From an uncultured Flavobacteriales bacterium (GTDB taxonomy: Bacteria > Bacteroidota > Bacteroidia > Flavobacteriales_D > Sanyastnellaceae): a stretch of DNA of 46,124 nt. The translations under genes were made by a program, and so were the position numbers. The stretch lies in contig CAJQMI010000023.1 in NCBI GenBank assembly GCA_905479395.1, positions 1-46,124 on the forward strand, given 5' to 3'. The notes beneath the pieces were generated by a model, which was not told where the DNA came from, ran no database searches, and worked only from the letters and a program-made list of their open reading frames with translations. Positions within the stretch are counted from its first letter, which is position 1, and each line of letters opens with the position of its first letter. Of this stretch, positions 1 through 7,174 are shown piece after piece.

Positions 1-336
1 TTCTATTCGGCGAGCAAGGGATATGATCTACTCCACAACATGGACTCAGACGAGACCATTGGCGTTCTGCAATGGTTCAGTGCGGGGTATCTCAATGCGG
101 TGCGCCGCAACGACGGTTCGCTTCAGCTCAATGATTTGCGATTCGGCACATTTTCCGGCACAGCAAAGGATGCAGACGATTATATCTTTCGTTTCAAATT
201 GATTGATCGAGGCCTTCAAGAAGCATATGGCTTCGAGCGCGCGCAAGGTGGGCCGCCGGATGAGAAAGCCGAGGATATGATGATGGAATTGTTCGATAGG
301 GCGAGTGGGCGTGCGATTGAAACGCCTATGCGTTAG
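1..336 (+). CDS. Membrane-bound metal-dependent hydrolase (YdjM/DUF457 type), C-terminal fragment
   Basis: The reading frame is open from the first base of the window, so only the last ~111 residues of the gene are present; its start lies outside. The fragment resembles the soluble C-terminal tail of Bacteroidota YdjM/DUF457 proteins, inner-membrane proteins whose N-terminal half carries transmembrane helices and conserved histidines of a putative metal-dependent hydrolase. The recognisable part is the pattern YSASKGYDLL near the beginning, the stretch GYLNAVRRNDGSLQLNDLRF in the middle, and a final helix rich in Met and Glu. No catalytic residue is in the visible part, so function is inferred from the tail alone. 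It ends 146 bp before the J-domain gene and is probably not tightly coupled to it. Confidence 0.6.
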   Translation, partial: FYSASKGYDLLHNMDSDETIGVLQWFSAGYLNAVRRNDGSLQLNDLRFGTFSGTAKDADDYIFRFKLIDRGLQEAYGFERAQGGPPDEKAEDMMMELFDRASGRAIETPMR

Positions 337-482
337 TCCTTGCTGTTCTTGCCGGACTTTCATGGGAATGGTGCTACTTTTGCGCCCGCGTTCGAGGAGA
401 CGACTGCCGAGGACTTGTTCGCGATCATTGAGACAAGAAACAGCACGCTGTCCCCGAAAAAAAGACTAAAAGAGCCATCACT

Positions 483-932
483 ATGAAGCGGATCAATGCA
501 TACAAGAAGTTGTTTGAAGTGGAAGGAGACATTGATCTCGGAGCACTCAAGAAGACCTACCGCAACCTGGTGAAGGAATGGCATCCTGACAAGCATGTCT
601 TGGACAGTGATAAGGCCGCAGAGGCAGAGGAGATGACCCGCCAAATCACCGATGGGTATGCGTTTCTCATCAGCATTGCACCGGCGACCATCGCCAAGGG
701 ACTCGAGGAATACACGGACACCATCGAAAATGCCTTCATCGATGACATGCAGCACAAAAGCTTGCTGCTGGAATTGAAGTTTACGGACGGATCGACTTAC
801 GAGTATTTTGGGGTCAACAAAGCGCTGTTCACCAAGCTAGTGAACGCAGATAAGGTGCAACGATTCGCACGGCGCAACATCTTTAATTCGTTCCTCTACA
901 GGAAATCAAAAAAGACAACAGAGTCGGAATAA
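483..932 (+). CDS. J-domain protein fused to a KTSC domain
   Basis: A 149-residue cytoplasmic protein without signal peptide. Residues ~5-70 form a J domain with the diagnostic HPD tripeptide at 34-36 (in KEWHPDKH), the loop that stimulates the ATPase of DnaK/Hsp70. Residues ~92-140 match the KTSC domain, seen in the stretch LKFTDGSTYEYFGVNKALF followed by ARRNIFNSFLY; KTSC is a small domain of unknown biochemical role often found in phage and lysyl-tRNA-synthetase-linked proteins. There is no G/F region, zinc finger or C-terminal substrate domain, so this is a class C J protein whose KTSC part probably selects the client. The ATG at 483 is the only one that keeps the J domain complete. The C-terminus is Lys/Ser-rich. 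It is followed 25 bp later by the convergent XRE gene. Confidence 0.8.
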   Translation: MKRINAYKKLFEVEGDIDLGALKKTYRNLVKEWHPDKHVLDSDKAAEAEEMTRQITDGYAFLISIAPATIAKGLEEYTDTIENAFIDDMQHKSLLLELKFTDGSTYEYFGVNKALFTKLVNADKVQRFARRNIFNSFLYRKSKKTTESE

Positions 933-957
933 GAATGGGTTGAGCTTTTGGATAAGC

Positions 958-1170
958 TCATGGCAATTGGAATAGGTCCTCCACCTTGCATTTTAAAGTC
1001 GCCGCAATTTTGAGCGCCAAAACAGTGGAGGGGACGTAGATACCGTTTTCAATCGCATTGATGCTTTTACGAGACACTTCGGCGACAACGGAAAGTTCCT
1101 GTTGGGTGAGTCCGGCAGCTCTGCGGCGCTCTTCCAGTCGGTTCAATAGTTTTTGGTGGTCGCGGCCCAC
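958..1170 (-). CDS. Small XRE/Cro-type helix-turn-helix regulator
   Basis: A 70-residue protein that is almost entirely one HTH_XRE domain. The recognisable helices are RRAAGLTQQELSVVAEVSRK (helices 1-3, with recognition helix SRKSINAIEN) and the terminal GIYVPSTVLALKIAATLKC with the typical KVEDLFQL ending of YozG-like regulators. The start codon is GTG (complement of CAC at 1168-1170). It lies only 2 bp behind the stop of the small membrane-protein gene, so the two form one operon with the regulator second. Pairs of a small membrane protein and a 70-residue XRE regulator are common in Firmicutes and Bacteroidota; the regulator usually controls its own operon. The target is not visible from sequence. 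Confidence 0.88.
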   Translation of the reverse strand: MGRDHQKLLNRLEERRRAAGLTQQELSVVAEVSRKSINAIENGIYVPSTVLALKIAATLKCKVEDLFQLP

Positions 1171-1172
1171 AA

Positions 1173-1574
1173 TTACTTCTTTTCAAATTCCTCGACCGCG
1201 TTCGTCAGCTCCCTTCCCGTATTGGGGTAGAGGTATCCAGCGAGCAGCGAGCCCACACCGATGAAGCTGACAAGTGCGCCGACACCTTCGAGTATTGCTC
1301 CGATGGCAATAGCGCCGAGCAAATAAAGTCCGATGCCTACAAAAATTGCTATTACCCCATTTCTTCGGTAGTCAATGGGCTCTTTCTTGCGCTCCTCAAA
1401 GAGGTTGAGCAGATCATCCAATTTTGAATCATCGCCGAGGTGCTTGACAATTTCCAAGACTGTTTCTCTTTTTCCCTTCGCGTCGAAATACAGCCAAATG
1501 AATACAGAAATTGGAATGGCAGCGCCTGTTAGGATAGCGAGTATTGGAATTAAAAGTTCAGTTTGGTATTGCAT
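1173..1574 (-). CDS. Small membrane protein, DUF6249-like
   Basis: About 133 residues starting MQYQTELLIPILA. One transmembrane helix lies near the N-terminus (LIPILAILTGAAIPISVFIW), followed by a cytoplasmic charged segment with KLDDLLNLFEERKK, and two hydrophobic helices at the C-terminus (GVIAIFVGIGLYLLGAIAIG and VGALVSFIGVGSLLAGYLY). This arrangement matches Bacteroidota DUF6249 proteins, which have no known function. An in-frame ATG 51 bp further upstream exists (1625), but it falls inside the promoter described at 1595-1626, so the ATG at 1574 is chosen. It is the first gene of a two-gene operon with the XRE regulator, so it may be the effector or signal input for that regulator. Confidence 0.7.
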   Translation of the reverse strand: MQYQTELLIPILAILTGAAIPISVFIWLYFDAKGKRETVLEIVKHLGDDSKLDDLLNLFEERKKEPIDYRRNGVIAIFVGIGLYLLGAIAIGAILEGVGALVSFIGVGSLLAGYLYPNTGRELTNAVEEFEKK

Positions 1575-1594
1575 GATTGTCTGTTGATGTAACG

Positions 1595-1626
1595 CAAACG
1601 TAACATTTTCAGGAGTGAGAAGCAAA
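1595..1626 (-). promoter_or_regulatory. Bacteroidota-type promoter for the membrane-protein/XRE operon
   Basis: On the minus strand the sequence reads TTTG (complement of 1623-1626), 20 bp spacer, then TACGTTTG (complement of 1595-1602). This fits the Bacteroidota sigma-A consensus TTTG-N19/20-TAnnTTTG. The expected transcription start is about 1588-1590, giving a leader of about 15 nt before the ATG at 1574. Both elements sit inside an imperfect 11-bp direct repeat (GCAAACGTAAC at 1594-1604 and GCAAACGTTAC at 1622-1632), so a repressor binding the repeat, such as the XRE protein of the same operon, would cover both promoter elements; that last point is inference. Confidence 0.6.
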
Positions 1627-1785
1627 CGTTACATGATGAGTTTGTGATTGCTGCCCATTGACACCGGTTTGGCATGACGCTTTATGTTGGGATGTTGAGT
1701 GCCCAGAAAGCGCGGTGTTGATTGATCCTGTTCGACTGCAAAAAAAAAACCTCTTGCTATTGTCACAACTTCAATTGGTCTCCGG

Positions 1786-1793
1786 TATGTTTG
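1786..1793 (+). promoter_or_regulatory. TAnnTTTG box directly before the DUF4476 gene
   Basis: TATGTTTG matches the Bacteroidota -7 box exactly. A TTG lies at 1760-1762, 23 bp upstream, at the long end of the usual spacing. The box ends only 3 nt before the ATG at 1797, so transcription would begin at or next to the start codon. Confidence 0.3.
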
Positions 1794-1796
1794 AAT

Positions 1797-2684
1797 ATGA
1801 ATAGATTTTACCTCTCCTTTGTTTGCCTTTTTTTAGCTAGCGCAGTGTGTCAATCGCAAGGGTCAATCGCTCAGTTGACCTCTGAAAATATGGCCTTTTT
1901 CACCATCAGTGTTGATGGTGTTCGCCTTGCTTCGGATGCGTCCATCATGCAAGAAATCACAGGGCTCAAGGAAGGTGGGCAGTACAATGTCTACATTGAC
2001 TATGTATCTCCGGAATTTTCGGACGTGCGTGCTATGCTGAGGTTGGATGCCAACGGTGGTCGTGGCGCAGGTCATTACAGCTTTACAATTCCATCCTTTT
2101 TCCAAAATGAATTGCGGTTGGAGACCTTCGTTCCAATGTCACCTTCAGGCATGGGTGCTGGCGGAATCGACCAGATGTCTATGAACATGAATGTTGGTCA
2201 GACGAACATGAATGTGAGCATGAATACAAATGCAGGTCAAATGAGCATGGGCATGGGACAGCAGCAACAACACCAGCCACCAACGATGTCGCAACCTGCG
2301 CAACAGCCTCAAACATCTGTTCAGCCTCCTGCACAACCGGTACAGACGCAGATTGTCTACGTCGAAGGCTACTCAGGTCAGATTGGATGCGAAAAGCCTG
2401 TCTCTGCAGATCGATTCCAGCGCATGATGGCACGCATTGAAGACGCGAGTTTCAGCGACGATAAAGTCAACGTGGCGAAACAAATTTTGCGCACGAATTG
2501 CCTTGTGATTGAGCAACTCGTTGCGATGTTAGAGGAAGTGGCGTTTGACGAAGGCCAATTGGACCTTGCCAAATTCGCTTACGATCACATCTACGATTTG
2601 GAAAATTACTTCGAAGTGTACGGTGTTTTTTCCTTCAGTAGTAGCAACGATGAGCTGGACGAATTCCTTCAAAATAAGTACTGA
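1797..2684 (+). CDS. Secreted DUF4476 protein with a Met/Asn-rich linker
   Basis: 295 residues. The start MNRFYLSFVCLFLASAVCQS gives a clean signal peptide; the in-frame ATG 75 bp upstream would add a non-signal extension rich in Cys, Asn and Lys, so it is rejected. After the signal comes a ~100-residue beta-rich domain (VDGVRLASDASIMQEITGLK onward) that I do not recognise, then a low-complexity Met/Asn/Gln/Pro linker (residues ~127-195), and finally a helical DUF4476 domain (about residue 210 to the end: RFQRMMARIEDASFSDDKV ... FDEGQLDLAKFAYDHIYD). DUF4476 occurs only in Bacteroidota secreted or envelope proteins and has no assigned function. There is no T9SS tail and no lipobox, so the protein should stay in the periplasm. 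The gene is followed by the DoxX-like gene after 88 bp. Confidence 0.8.
   Translation: MNRFYLSFVCLFLASAVCQSQGSIAQLTSENMAFFTISVDGVRLASDASIMQEITGLKEGGQYNVYIDYVSPEFSDVRAMLRLDANGGRGAGHYSFTIPSFFQNELRLETFVPMSPSGMGAGGIDQMSMNMNVGQTNMNVSMNTNAGQMSMGMGQQQQHQPPTMSQPAQQPQTSVQPPAQPVQTQIVYVEGYSGQIGCEKPVSADRFQRMMARIEDASFSDDKVNVAKQILRTNCLVIEQLVAMLEEVAFDEGQLDLAKFAYDHIYDLENYFEVYGVFSFSSSNDELDEFLQNKY
2175..2275 (+). repeat. Met/Asn-rich low-complexity coding repeat
   Basis: Imperfect short repeats encode alternating Met-Asn/Ser units (MSMNMNVG, TNMNVSMNTN, QMSMGMG) followed by a Gln run. The repeated DNA unit is close to ATGAAC/ATGAAT. MxM patterns of this type can bind Cu(I) in other proteins, but no such role is shown here. 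Confidence 0.7.
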
Positions 2685-2772
2685 CCTTCCCGGCCGTTTT
2701 TCGTGTCGTCGGCACTCGGTTTATTCATCTAGGTGAACAGGAATAGCTAGGAGACATTGTTTCTTCGTGGGC

Positions 2773-3162
2773 ATGAAGAATAAATTTATCAATGTGCTCG
2801 TGCTGATCATTCAAGGACTGGTTTCGCTCGCTTTCTTAGGTGCTGGTTGCATGAAGTTGTTGACTCCGTATGACGCATTGGCGATTGCGCCCAACATGGG
2901 TTGGGTATTGGATTTTTCACCAACCTCTGTGCTTGTCATTGCATCTTCTGAAGTGCTCTTCGCAGTTGGGATGCTGCTTTCATTCTTCATCGAACCACTC
3001 AAAAAGTGGACATCCATATTCGCCCTTGGCTTGATTGCAATCATGCTCGGAGCTGCAGCGACGCACATCGGCAGGGGTGAACCAATTGCGCCAAATATCG
3101 TGCTCGCCTCCTTCGCTGCGATTGTCGCGATTTCACGCAGAGATCGCTTGAAATCTCATTGA
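2773..3162 (+). CDS. DoxX-like small integral membrane protein
   Basis: About 129 residues with four predicted transmembrane helices: VLVLIIQGLVSLAFLGAGC, a helix around SVLVIASSEVLFAVGMLLSF, WTSIFALGLIAIMLGAAATH and NIVLASFAAIVAI. The pattern of a Gly-x-x-Lys-Leu (GAGCMKLL) at the end of helix 1 and the GLIAIMLGAAATHI helix is typical of the DoxX/DoxX_2 family of unclear function, often annotated as quinol-interacting or as invasion proteins. A GTG two codons upstream (2767) is an alternative start. It is convergent with the nuclease gene (45 bp gap). Confidence 0.8.
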   Translation: MKNKFINVLVLIIQGLVSLAFLGAGCMKLLTPYDALAIAPNMGWVLDFSPTSVLVIASSEVLFAVGMLLSFFIEPLKKWTSIFALGLIAIMLGAAATHIGRGEPIAPNIVLASFAAIVAISRRDRLKSH

Positions 3163-3206
3163 AATCGCGGTTTTAGGCCAAGAACAAAACCAAAAATGAT
3201 TTGCGT

Positions 3207-4268
3207 TCAATATGGAGCTTTGTTGCTCCAGCTGATGTGTTTTCTAACCGAGCCATCGCTGAAGTGATAGAGCAGGACTTTGTTGGGCGTGTATTCACAG
3301 ATGCGTCCCATGAGGTCCGAAATTTGGAGCAATTCAGCTATTTCGGTTGAGCTTGGTGCCGATGAAGTGGTCAGAGGTGTGACCATGAGCTGCATGGCAA
3401 CGGGACGGTGATCACTGACGTTGTAGTCGTATTCCGACCAACCACCGTCCATGTGAGCGGCAATGTCGAGGCAGGCAACTTGCGTGCTAGAAGCGCTGAA
3501 ATCAGTAAAGAGTTCATCGGAGATGAGTAAATGATCCAGGTGCGATGGCCATCCCGGGAAAGACCAGCCCGAGCTGGGGCCTTGCGCAATGGGCATGTCT
3601 GCAAAGAGATAGTCCTCCGGCAGTTCCAGGAAAGGCTCAAACACATTGTTGGCTGGCGCCTCTTGGATGAGGTCGTTCAGATCGCCGAGGACGATGACGC
3701 GATCGTCTGACAACTCTTCTTGGATGTACTCATTGATGAGGACGCAAGCCTCTCTGCGTCTCATTTCTTCATCACCATCGTCTGACCAATCGATGCTCCC
3801 GTTTCCACAGCATTTGAAGTGGTTGTTGATGGCATAGAATGCTTCGCCATTGAATGAGAAATGAAGAATCAATGGGGAACGGGGGAGGGGACTCCAAAAC
3901 GGTGACTCTGTGTAGATTTCAAAAGCTTCAATTACTTCGATTTGACTGGAGTTGTAAACGTAAACGAGGCCACCAAACCAACCCTCCATGAGGATGTAGT
4001 CGTAGTCGTCCAGGTCTTCGATCATGCTTTTGAATGCGGTTGTGTCGTCAATTTCTTGGATGCCCCAGAGATCAATCTCTAAGTTTTGGACGATGGCTTT
4101 GACCCGATCAATCGTTGCTGTTCCATTTTTGGGAAACCATTCAATGTTCCACGTCGCAACATCGAGTGTGGCAGGCGTCCCGAATTCCAAATCCTCCAGC
4201 GTTTGAGCTTTGGTGACGGTTGGACTAAGCAGGGTCAACAGGAGGAGAAAAGGCATTAAGTTCCGCAT
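3207..4268 (-). CDS. Secreted endonuclease/exonuclease/phosphatase-family protein with an atypical T9SS-like tail
   Basis: 353 residues: signal peptide (1-22, ending VTKAQT) and an EEP domain at ~35-297. The family's catalytic and metal residues are in place: N41 in WNIEWF, E72 in QEI, H150 in NNHFKCCG, D196/N198 in GDLND, D245/H246 in SHLDHLLIS and D286/H287 in SDHRPV. It therefore should hydrolyse phosphodiesters of nucleic acids or a related phosphoester substrate outside the cytoplasm. After a Ser/Thr-rich spacer (~298-308) a C-terminal module (310-345) reads ELLQISDLMGR ... LLYHFSDGSVRK. This resembles a short T9SS type A signal variant, also present in the protein at 17100-18092. The start is the ATG at 4268, immediately behind a TAnnTTTG box. 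The gene is convergent with the DoxX-like gene. Confidence 0.85.
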   Translation of the reverse strand: MRNLMPFLLLLTLLSPTVTKAQTLEDLEFGTPATLDVATWNIEWFPKNGTATIDRVKAIVQNLEIDLWGIQEIDDTTAFKSMIEDLDDYDYILMEGWFGGLVYVYNSSQIEVIEAFEIYTESPFWSPLPRSPLILHFSFNGEAFYAINNHFKCCGNGSIDWSDDGDEEMRRREACVLINEYIQEELSDDRVIVLGDLNDLIQEAPANNVFEPFLELPEDYLFADMPIAQGPSSGWSFPGWPSHLDHLLISDELFTDFSASSTQVACLDIAAHMDGGWSEYDYNVSDHRPVAMQLMVTPLTTSSAPSSTEIAELLQISDLMGRICEYTPNKVLLYHFSDGSVRKHISWSNKAPY

Positions 4269-4694
4269 GCCTCAAAAGTAACTTGAAACGAATGCCCAGA
4301 AGACAAATTGAAGGCCTCTGTTCAGGGATCCAATATAGATTGCAGGTCACTTGTGACATCAGATCTAAAACGTGGTCTTTTATTCGCTCTTGCGGTCAGG
4401 CTCCAAATTGAAAAGCATCAAATGATTTCAAGCAGTGGCTCTCCTGATGGCTCTCCTGATGGCTCCTCGTCCGCTTCATTGCGGGCTATTTCGCCTTTGT
4501 TTGCATCTGTTTGCATCTGTTTCTAACGAGTCGAATGTGAGCGTGGCATGGTCAAAGCACGCATCGAAACAACTTTATCCATCAATGTGTGTTGGAGCAG
4601 GCAATGATTGCTTGAGCAGGTCCGATTTCTGCAAACAAAATCTGATCAAGCACGTCATGAAGGCATTGGCGCTGCGCTTTCGTTCAGGATTAAA
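4269..4694. other. Intergenic region with short tandem repeats, no gene seen
   Basis: Beyond the promoter at its left edge, this 426-bp stretch shows two small tandem duplications: GGCTCTCCTGAT twice at 4437-4460 and TTTGCATCTG twice at 4500-4519. It also has two interrupted palindromes: GTCAC-TT-GTGAC at 4346-4357 and GCAATGATTGC at 4601-4611. Open frames crossing it have low-complexity, non-protein-like translations. It looks like decayed or non-coding sequence. Confidence 0.5.
4273..4307 (-). promoter_or_regulatory. Promoter-like elements abutting the nuclease start codon
   Basis: Minus strand: TTTG (complement of 4304-4307), 23 bp, TACTTTTG (complement of 4273-4280), then 4 nt to the ATG. 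The -7 box matches the Bacteroidota consensus exactly; the spacer is long. The message would be leaderless or nearly so. Confidence 0.35.
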
Positions 4695-4952
4695 CTATGA
4701 CCCGATTTGCTCCTTAGCACCGGAGTTGATTTCATCGATTGCTTTGGCCAGTTTCCAATCTAGTTCGGTTACCACGTGCCCCGCGTCATGGGTCGTAAGC
4801 TCTAGGCGAACACGGTTGTATTCGTTGAAGATCGCAGGGTGATGGTTGAACTTCTCCGCTAGAATAGCCACTTCATTGAGGAATGAAAAGGCTTCCACAA
4901 ACGAATCAAAGTGCAAATCACAAATGAGTTTGTCGTCGGTTTCATTCCACAT
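4695..4952 (-). CDS. Pterin-4a-carbinolamine dehydratase
   Basis: 85 residues covering the entire PCD/DCoH fold. It dehydrates 4a-hydroxytetrahydrobiopterin, regenerating the pterin cofactor of aromatic amino acid hydroxylases. The signature is intact: AEKFNHHPAIFNEYNRV contains the catalytic histidine pair, followed by LTTHDAGHVVTELDWKLAKA with the third histidine and the conserved Asp. The start MWNETDDKL is typical of the family; an ATG 21 bp upstream (4973) would add MFRSLAI and is possible. The stop of the OM-barrel gene (4998) lies only 24-45 bp upstream, so it may be read with the sigma-factor operon, although no functional link is obvious. No phenylalanine hydroxylase gene is in the window. 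Confidence 0.9.
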   Translation of the reverse strand: MWNETDDKLICDLHFDSFVEAFSFLNEVAILAEKFNHHPAIFNEYNRVRLELTTHDAGHVVTELDWKLAKAIDEINSGAKEQIGS

Positions 4953-4997
4953 AATGGCCAAGCTACGGAACAATTGACATGCTTCGAATGGCTTGAA

Positions 4998-6605
4998 TCA
5001 CTCTGATTTGATGCGGGCTGCAAAAAATCGTGTGATTCCGATTTGAACTTGTCCATTGACCATACGGCCGCGCCATTCAGGAACACCATTCTCTTGGTTT
5101 TCACCACTGTATCCATTGTTGAACCGTTGTAGCCCTGCGCTTAAACTGAAGTCTGCACGCCATTCAGGCGCAATGTAAAAGCCCGTGTAGAGTCTTCCTG
5201 TAGGCATCCAGTTGAGCCGTGTTTGAGCCAGATTGGAATCAGAGTAATCGGATACCAGTCCGTTTGTGTCAATGGTTCTGCCTTCAGCATAGCTTCTCAA
5301 TTGGATCAATGCTCCCAATCCAATTCCTAATTGCCAACGTCCAAAATACTGCTGCTTTTGCCACTCGATAGGAAGTGCAAAAGCTCGAAACCGATTGTAG
5401 TGCGATATATCGCGCGTCTGCCGTTCAATGCCTTCGACGTCACCCAAGACGACCGCCATTGTGTCTCCCGTGATTTCGTTGATTTGAACAGACAGGACAC
5501 CTTCTGTTGTGATGGCATGTTCACTGTGTTCAGTATAATCCAAATGCTGAATGAATTCATTCCAAGCGATGCCCACAGCGAATGATTGCGACCATTTTTG
5601 GAATTCCAACATCAGACCGCATCCAGCACTGAAGTTTGCTCTAAAAAACTCGTTGAATTCGGGTTCTCGGCCATCGCCGTAGGCGAATTGACTGACGGTT
5701 GGCCCGCCGTAAGCGCGCAATGCGAATGGCATTCCGACTTCGGATTCTTGACTGTTGTTGTCTGGTTGAATTGCTAACCTTTGAATTGGTTTAATCGGTG
5801 CTTCCCGCACCAAAGGCAGAAAGAGCATGGGAGGCAATTTTCTTGCTGACTCCGAGTTGGTTTCTGGGCCGGTTGTTTGGGCATTTTCATGAGCGTATTC
5901 TACCGCGAGAGGTGCACTGGGATATGAAGGTGTTTTTGCGGAAACTTCCTCAACTGCACTGGTGGTGGGCTCGATGGAAGGCGCTGCCAAGGCGAGGTCC
6001 AACGCTGTTTCGCTTGTGGCTTCTTTCGCCAAAGAAGGGTTGATTTCAATTGAATTTTTGTTTGTGGAAGGAGTTGAAGTGTCGTCCTCATTGGTTGGAG
6101 GAGCTGGGGCATTGGACGCAAGGTTGATGCCTTTTTTGGCGATGTTTGTTGCCCTGGTTTCGAAAGGCGTGTTGGTTTCTGATGATGCCTCCGGCTCAGT
6201 CGATGCTGCGGTTGGCAAAGCGGAAGCCACAAGTGCAGAGGTTGATGGCTCAGATTCAACGGGAGACTGGAGCAATGGGTTTGCTTTTTGCGTGATTTGG
6301 TCAGATGGCAGAACTGATTCTGTCGAGATTGCAGTGACTTGCTGCGTTTCAATGGTTGCTTTCGTGTTCTGAGGTGCCTCGCTTGAGTAAAAGATGGCAG
6401 CTGCTGTAACTCCAAACACAGCAACCACGGCAATGGCCCAGCTGCCCCAATTGGTGAAAAGCTTAGAACCCGTAGCGGATGAGTTGGAAGTAGCCGGAGC
6501 TATTTGACTTTCTATGGAATTCCACAGAGTTTCCTCCTGACCCGGAGTTCCTTTTTCCTGGTATGAGCTGAGGCGATTTTTTAAAATTTCTTCCCAATTT
6601 TTCAT
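4998..6605 (-). CDS. Inner-membrane-anchored protein with long linker and C-terminal outer-membrane-type beta-barrel; probable partner of the ECF sigma factor
   Basis: 535 residues with three parts. Residues 1-52 are a soluble, charged N-terminus (MKNWEEILKNRLSSYQEKGT) resembling short anti-sigma cytoplasmic tails. One transmembrane helix follows at ~54-73 (NWGSWAIAVVAVFGVTAAAI). Residues ~75-290 are a Ser/Thr/Glu/Ala/Pro-rich, probably disordered linker. Residues ~294-535 form a beta-strand-rich region with alternating hydrophobic residues, many Tyr/Trp/Phe, and a last strand QVQIGITRFF, as in PorT/OmpW-like outer-membrane barrels. There is no cleavable signal peptide. The ATG overlaps the sigma-factor stop by 4 bp (ATGA), so translation is coupled. 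The expected role is to hold or release the sigma factor in response to events at the outer membrane; this is inferred from context and layout, not from a recognised anti-sigma domain. Confidence 0.7.
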   Translation of the reverse strand: MKNWEEILKNRLSSYQEKGTPGQEETLWNSIESQIAPATSNSSATGSKLFTNWGSWAIAVVAVFGVTAAAIFYSSEAPQNTKATIETQQVTAISTESVLPSDQITQKANPLLQSPVESEPSTSALVASALPTAASTEPEASSETNTPFETRATNIAKKGINLASNAPAPPTNEDDTSTPSTNKNSIEINPSLAKEATSETALDLALAAPSIEPTTSAVEEVSAKTPSYPSAPLAVEYAHENAQTTGPETNSESARKLPPMLFLPLVREAPIKPIQRLAIQPDNNSQESEVGMPFALRAYGGPTVSQFAYGDGREPEFNEFFRANFSAGCGLMLEFQKWSQSFAVGIAWNEFIQHLDYTEHSEHAITTEGVLSVQINEITGDTMAVVLGDVEGIERQTRDISHYNRFRAFALPIEWQKQQYFGRWQLGIGLGALIQLRSYAEGRTIDTNGLVSDYSDSNLAQTRLNWMPTGRLYTGFYIAPEWRADFSLSAGLQRFNNGYSGENQENGVPEWRGRMVNGQVQIGITRFFAARIKSE

Positions 6606-7168
6606 GACAAGTTTTGCATTTTGGGGATCAGTTCGCCCCCGGATAATTTAAAACGGTCCATCACCCACTTTCGCGCTCGGGTAAGTCGCTGCCGCGACAA
6701 TTCCGACGCAATCCCCAACATTCCTCCAATTTCTTTGTGGTTGTAGCCTTCTACGACGTAGAGGTTCAATACTTCGTATTGTTCCTTGGGCATGCCCTTC
6801 AAGACTGAAATCAAATCACCCAGAGCCAAAGTCTCTAGGGCAGACGGGTCTACCTCGAGCGATGTTTGTCCGGGAAGTTCTTGAATGCGCTGTCGCTTTT
6901 TCCCTTCGGTAATAGCTACGTTGACCGCGATTCGGGCAGCCCAACTTCTGAATTTTCCTTTGCTTGGATCAAACTTTTCCAAATTTTTGAAAATCCGAAT
7001 GAAGGCCTCTTGAAGAACGTCCTGAACCTCATCTTCATCAAATATGTACCGCCGAACTGCTCCTTTGAGGTAAGGAAACATAGCTCCAAACAATTTCCGT
7101 TGCGCTGCGGTATCTCCGCGTTTGCATCCTTCAATCCACTCCGCTTCCTGGTGCTCTGAATCAGTCAT
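6602..7168 (-). CDS. ECF-subfamily RNA polymerase sigma-70 factor
   Basis: 188 residues, the normal length for an ECF sigma factor. Region 2 covers ~25-95 (YIFDEDEVQDVLQEAFIRIF with the DVLQEAF core-binding motif, then KFDPSKGKFRSWAARIAVNV, the -10 recognition helix). Region 4 covers ~122-175 (MPKEQYEVLNLYVVEGYNHK, then EIGGMLGIASELSRQRLTRA, the -35 binding helix-turn-helix). It is the middle gene of a three-gene operon: lipoprotein stop 6 bp upstream, barrel gene overlapping by 4 bp downstream. It probably directs transcription of envelope-stress or surface genes when released by the barrel protein. Confidence 0.93.
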   Translation of the reverse strand: MTDSEHQEAEWIEGCKRGDTAAQRKLFGAMFPYLKGAVRRYIFDEDEVQDVLQEAFIRIFKNLEKFDPSKGKFRSWAARIAVNVAITEGKKRQRIQELPGQTSLEVDPSALETLALGDLISVLKGMPKEQYEVLNLYVVEGYNHKEIGGMLGIASELSRQRLTRARKWVMDRFKLSGGELIPKMQNLS

Positions 7169-7174
7169 CTAGCA

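Noticed and set aside
4435-4842. 135-codon plus-strand frame across the gap and the pterin dehydratase gene
   Set aside because: Its second half is antisense to a clear pterin dehydratase, and its first half is made by the tandem duplications; the translation looks like no protein.
5900-6433. 177-codon minus-strand frame inside the barrel-protein gene
   Set aside because: It is a shifted frame of the low-complexity linker, giving Gln/Pro/Leu-rich nonsense; the in-frame gene has coherent domains.
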